Of a stretch of DNA of 18,005 nucleotides, positions 15,012-18,005 are shown piece after piece. Each line of letters opens with the position of its first letter. Positions within the stretch are counted from its first letter, which is position 1. Source of the DNA: UBA1774 sp045223835 (lineage in GTDB: Bacteria > Bacillota > Clostridia > Oscillospirales > Oscillospiraceae); NCBI GenBank assembly GCA_045223835.1, contig JBGUZS010000211.1, positions 1 through 18,005 of the forward strand, read 5' to 3'. The notes below the pieces were generated by a model. The model had not been told where the DNA came from, did not search any database, and saw only the letters and a list, made by a program, of their open reading frames with translations. The translations under genes were made by a program, and so were the position numbers.

Positions 15012-15030
15012 AGGCCGCCGGGCGGCCTTT
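15012..15030 (+). terminator. Terminator-like hairpin before the CocE fusion gene
   Basis: AGGCCGC and GCGGCCT form a 7-bp stem with a 3-nt loop followed by TTT. The string CCGGGCGGCCTT within it (15018-15029) is identical to 12713-12724 of the terminator behind the MoaF-like gene. Confidence 0.65.
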
Positions 15031-15032
15031 GC

Positions 15033-15061
15033 TGTACATTGGAAGCGAAGTATGGTATACT
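15033..15061 (+). promoter_or_regulatory. Promoter of the CocE fusion gene
   Basis: A -10 box TATACT (15056-15061) with an extended TGG motif just upstream (15053-15055), and a weak -35 TGTACA (15033-15038) 17 bp away. The start codon is at 15094. Confidence 0.65.
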
Positions 15062-15093
15062 GCAGAAAAAGCAAATCGAAAGGGCGTGGAAGC

Positions 15094-17976
15094 ATGATCG
15101 AGTATACCCGTGTATCCCGGTACTACCCCAGCTGCGACGGCACGAAGCTGGCGGTGGACCTGTACCTTCCCGTGACGGAGCGGCGGGTGCCCGTGCTGGC
15201 AGAGTGCGGCTATGAGGACCGCCGCCGCAGCTTCGAGGGCCGGAAGCCCGTGCTGGAGCGGTTTTTGGAGGCTGGGTATGCCCTGGCCTTCATCGAGCCC
15301 CGGGGCTTCGGAGCCAGCTACGGGGTGAGCGAGGGCTTCTTCTCCCCCCGGGATGCGGAGGATCTGGCCGCCATCGTGGACGCCATTACCCTGGAGCCCT
15401 GGTGCAGCGGGAAGGCCGGTTCCTTCGGCGGCTCAAACAAGGGCCAGAGCCAGCAGCTTATGCTCACCCGGCAGCCCAAGCGCCTCTTTGCCGCCGCCCC
15501 CTGCGACTGCAATCCGGATTTCTATTACCAGAATTTTACGAACGGGGCCTCCTCCCTTCCCCGGCGGCCGGGCCACCATGCCTCCGCTGAGGAGATCGGC
15601 ACCCCGGTGGACGAGGATCCGGCGCCGGAGTATCCCCTGGCCCACGAAGCCCTGGCGTGCCACCGGATGAACCTGGGCTTCCTGGAGCAGCATGTACCCA
15701 ACATGTTCCGGGATCAGGTCAATCCCCGCATCGGCTATGCCCCCAATCTGGAGATCCCCGCCTGGTCGTACATGGACAGGATCCGCCACGGCCATGTAAA
15801 GGTGTACCAGAACGCCGCCTGGTTCGACCCCGGCTGCACCGGGGAGATCTTCGGCTGGAAGAGCTGGGGCGGCAAGCTGCTCCTGGGACCCTGGCGGCAC
15901 TGCGAGATCTACCGGGGCGGCAGCGACCTGCCCGCCGGCGGCTTCGACTGGGTCGCGGAGCACATCCGCTTCTTCGACCCCATCCTGAAGGGGCAGGATA
16001 ACGGCTCCCAGGACGAGCCCCCCATCCTGTATTACACCCAGGGAGCGAAGGAAGGGGAGGAATGGCGCTATGCCGCGGACCTGCCCCTGGATACCCAGAC
16101 CCAGCCGGATCTGTACCTTACCCCCGAGGGGGGACTGACGGAGGAGGAAGCCCCGTCGGGCAAACGGGACTATACCGTCCGGAACGACCTGACCTTGTAC
16201 CCCGGCTTCGGGAAGCTGGACCGGCGCATCACCGCCGACATGGGGGAATTTGAGGGCAAAAGCCTGTGCTTCACCCTGCCGCCCCTGGAAAAGGACCTGG
16301 AGCTCACGGGCATCCCGGTGCTGAATCTCTGGGTCACCTCCACCCATACGGACGGGAACTTCATCGCCGCCCTGGACGAGGTCCTGCCGGACGGCTCCAG
16401 CCGCTTCATCACCGAGGGGGCCATGCGGGCCAGCCACGCCAAAATGCACCCCGGCACCATCCGGGACGCCTTCGGGGTCCCCTACCACCGGGGCTTTGCG
16501 GCGGACGCCGTCAGTCTGAGCCCGGATAAGCCCACCCTGCTGGCCTTCAACCTGGAGGCGGTCTCCCGGATCGTGAAGAAGGGCAGCCGGCTCCGCATCG
16601 CCCTGAGCTGCGGCGGCAGCGGCTACGACCAGCCCGAGGGCTTCCCGGCGGAGATGCCTACGGTCACGGTACACACCGGCGGCCCCTATGCTTCCTTCCT
16701 CCGTCTGCCGGTGATCGCCCCCAACGTGACGAAGTTCACCGGAACCCTCACCCTGAACGGGCGGCCGGAGAACGCCAGCGTGTACGCCTTCAAGCGCAGC
16801 ATCTACATCGAGCGCGGCGGCAGGCGCTGGCGGAAATTCGACTGCCTCCAGGTCTGCCCCGAGGGGGACCAGCTGCGCTTCGTCACCCGGGCCTTCACCG
16901 CCGTGCGCCGTCCCATCGCGGGGGGCATGGCCCTGACCATCGCGGTGCCCGGCCTGGCCTTCACCGGCAGCGGCAGGCTTCCGGATACGGGGACCCTGGG
17001 GGAGACAACCTGGGAGATCAAGCGGTGCATGCCCGGCTTCCCCGGCCCCAGGCTCCCCAAGACCACCTACCGGAACCTGTACGTGGCTACGGTGCCCGTT
17101 TCCAAGGAGGCCCCCGGCTCCTCCAATCCCCAGCCCAGGCATACCCTGGACCTGCTGGTGGACGTGATCCTGCCGGAGACCGGCAAGGCCCCCTACCCCT
17201 GCTGCGTATATATCCACGGCTTCGGCGGCTCCAACCATGATTTTGAGGCCAACGCGCCGGACTTTCTGGAGCGGGGCGTCGCCGTCGCCTCCATCGACTA
17301 CCGCCTGCCCCCTCCCACCCCCTGGCCCGCCTGCGGCTGGGACGCCAAGGCCTGTATCCGCTACCTGAAGGTCCATGCCGCCGAGCTGGGGCTGGATCCC
17401 GCCCGCTTCGCCGTCCTGGGCGGCTCCATGGGGGGGCACCTCACCAGCATGATCGCCGCCTGCAACGGCAGCCGGGAGGACGAGGGGGAGATCGGCGGCT
17501 GCCTGGAAGCGGACAGCAGCGTCAGGGCCGCCTGCGCCTCCTTCCCCTTTACGGATTTCTTCGGCATGGGGGATGACTGCGCCGCCGTCTGGCCCCTCCA
17601 GGCGGATCGGGTGGCCCGGTGCGACGGGCCCTACGCCCCTCTGGCCTCCATGCTGGACTATGTGGGTCCCGGCAAGGGCATGGCGGACGTGAAACTCCAT
17701 CTCCACGACCCGGATCCCAAGTACGTCGCCCTGCGGGAGAAGGCCCGGGATGCCAGCCCCGTCTGCCATGTGAGTGCCAAAAGCGCCCCCACGGCGCTGG
17801 TCCACGGCATCTTCGAGTGCGGCATCCAGGTCCCCATGGGCCAGAGCCTCCGCTTCTTCGAGGCCCTCACCCGGGCGGGGGTCAAAAGCCTGCTGCTGTG
17901 CAACAACAACGGCATCTACGGAGCGGATCCGGAGGTCCGCCGGGCGGTGGTGGATTTCATCGTGTCCCGGATATGA
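15094..17976 (+). CDS. CocE/X-Pro dipeptidyl-peptidase-type hydrolase fused to a second alpha/beta hydrolase
   Basis: This 960-residue protein has no signal peptide. Residues about 8-300 match the S15/CocE catalytic domain, with nucleophile S114 in FGGSNKG, a probable acid D245 (AAWFDPG) and histidine H269 (GPWRHCE), so this triad looks complete. Residues about 350-560 match the jelly-roll PepX_C domain (IPVLNLWVTSTHTDGNFIA, SRLRIALSCGG). After an unrecognised stretch of about 100 residues, residues about 680-960 form a second hydrolase with HGFGGSN (708-714) and GGSMGGH with S778. In this second module the usual acid and histidine positions read HGIFECG (904-910) and NNNGIYG (937-943), so it may be inactive or altered. 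The ATG at 15094 fits homologues; AAAGGG lies upstream, whereas the longer frame from 14971 runs through the terminator and promoter. Substrates (esters, peptides or amides) are not determinable. Confidence 0.85.
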   Translation: MIEYTRVSRYYPSCDGTKLAVDLYLPVTERRVPVLAECGYEDRRRSFEGRKPVLERFLEAGYALAFIEPRGFGASYGVSEGFFSPRDAEDLAAIVDAITLEPWCSGKAGSFGGSNKGQSQQLMLTRQPKRLFAAAPCDCNPDFYYQNFTNGASSLPRRPGHHASAEEIGTPVDEDPAPEYPLAHEALACHRMNLGFLEQHVPNMFRDQVNPRIGYAPNLEIPAWSYMDRIRHGHVKVYQNAAWFDPGCTGEIFGWKSWGGKLLLGPWRHCEIYRGGSDLPAGGFDWVAEHIRFFDPILKGQDNGSQDEPPILYYTQGAKEGEEWRYAADLPLDTQTQPDLYLTPEGGLTEEEAPSGKRDYTVRNDLTLYPGFGKLDRRITADMGEFEGKSLCFTLPPLEKDLELTGIPVLNLWVTSTHTDGNFIAALDEVLPDGSSRFITEGAMRASHAKMHPGTIRDAFGVPYHRGFAADAVSLSPDKPTLLAFNLEAVSRIVKKGSRLRIALSCGGSGYDQPEGFPAEMPTVTVHTGGPYASFLRLPVIAPNVTKFTGTLTLNGRPENASVYAFKRSIYIERGGRRWRKFDCLQVCPEGDQLRFVTRAFTAVRRPIAGGMALTIAVPGLAFTGSGRLPDTGTLGETTWEIKRCMPGFPGPRLPKTTYRNLYVATVPVSKEAPGSSNPQPRHTLDLLVDVILPETGKAPYPCCVYIHGFGGSNHDFEANAPDFLERGVAVASIDYRLPPPTPWPACGWDAKACIRYLKVHAAELGLDPARFAVLGGSMGGHLTSMIAACNGSREDEGEIGGCLEADSSVRAACASFPFTDFFGMGDDCAAVWPLQADRVARCDGPYAPLASMLDYVGPGKGMADVKLHLHDPDPKYVALREKARDASPVCHVSAKSAPTALVHGIFECGIQVPMGQSLRFFEALTRAGVKSLLLCNNNGIYGADPEVRRAVVDFIVSRI

Positions 17977-17987
17977 AGGGATATACA

Positions 17988-18005
17988 ATGAGATCGGGGG
18001 GGGGG
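17988..18005 (+). CDS. Possible start of a further gene, cut by window end
   Basis: An ATG at 17988 lies 11 bp after the preceding stop, with AAGGG at 17976-17980 as a possible ribosome binding site. Only six codons remain and the last ten bases are all G, so neither the gene nor the sequence can be trusted. Confidence 0.2.

Larger units (their letters stand above)
14430..15093 (+). other. Gene-poor, hairpin-rich region
   Basis: These 664 bp contain no gene that can be supported; short frames on both strands have no ribosome binding site or recognisable domain. They hold a series of inverted repeats (14512-14523, 14528-14563, 14701-14723, 14748-14777, 14814-14839, 14952-14984, 14986-15010 and 15012-15030). 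The region may be a dispersed repeat, the remnant of an insertion element, or a structured RNA. The last 60 bp carry the terminator-like hairpin and the promoter of the next gene. Confidence 0.6.

Noticed and set aside
14547..15097. Small genes in the hairpin-rich region on either strand
   Set aside because: No ribosome binding sites, no domains, mutually overlapping frames and dense inverted repeats argue for noncoding sequence.
15433..17988. An 851-residue open frame on the minus strand opposite the hydrolase fusion
   Set aside because: Same reason: a GC-driven shadow frame with no recognisable motif.
1..18005. tRNA, rRNA, riboswitch or prophage genes
   Set aside because: None was recognised on either strand by eye.

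Overview
The window comes from a GC-rich bacterium. Strong AGGAGG-type ribosome binding sites, sigma-70-type TTGACA/TATAAT promoters and the gene families point to Bacillota (Clostridia, probably an anaerobe from a gut-type community). This assignment is inferred from style and content; no rRNA or marker phylogeny is available here.

Layout. (1) 1-522: C-terminal end of an FAD-dependent oxidoreductase, followed by an intrinsic terminator. (2) 607-7085: a complete F-type ATP synthase operon with its own near-consensus promoter, in the order I-like, a, c, b, [b'-delta-alpha in one ORF], gamma, beta, epsilon. (3) 7086-7506: a convergent intergenic region holding two diverged copies of a composite element (DnaA-box-like 9-mers, a pyrimidine tract, then tandem GTGACGGYN 9-mers), and a strong terminator. 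(4) 7507-10738, minus strand: a three-gene operon of two paralogous enolase-superfamily enzymes and a DUF169 protein. It is divergently transcribed from (5) 10901-12682, a protein that looks like two MoaF/lipocalin-type modules in tandem. (6) about 12725-15017: a segment that looks compositionally different, with an ECF-type sigma factor carrying a roughly 350-residue C-terminal extension, then about 660 bp without a credible gene but packed with hairpins. (7) 15094-17976: a 960-residue fusion of a CocE/X-Pro dipeptidyl-peptidase-type hydrolase with a second alpha/beta-hydrolase module. The window ends in a G homopolymer that may be a sequencing artefact.

The most striking item is the ATP synthase. 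Besides a free b subunit, it encodes a single 745-residue protein joining a membrane-anchored b-type stalk, a delta C-terminal domain and a full-length catalytic-core alpha subunit. Alpha is needed three times per enzyme and delta once, so the fusion poses a stoichiometry problem. An in-frame internal ATG with a GGAGG site at exactly the start of the alpha part suggests one gene may yield both the fusion and free alpha. The c subunit (glycine-poor helix 1) and the epsilon subunit (no C-terminal inhibitory helices) are also unusual, so the whole enzyme may have a modified stator, rotor and regulation.

The enolase/DUF169/MoaF-like set looks like a small catabolic locus for an unidentified sugar acid or plant-derived compound. 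The CocE fusion nearby may be an associated esterase or amidase, but no substrate can be read from the sequence.
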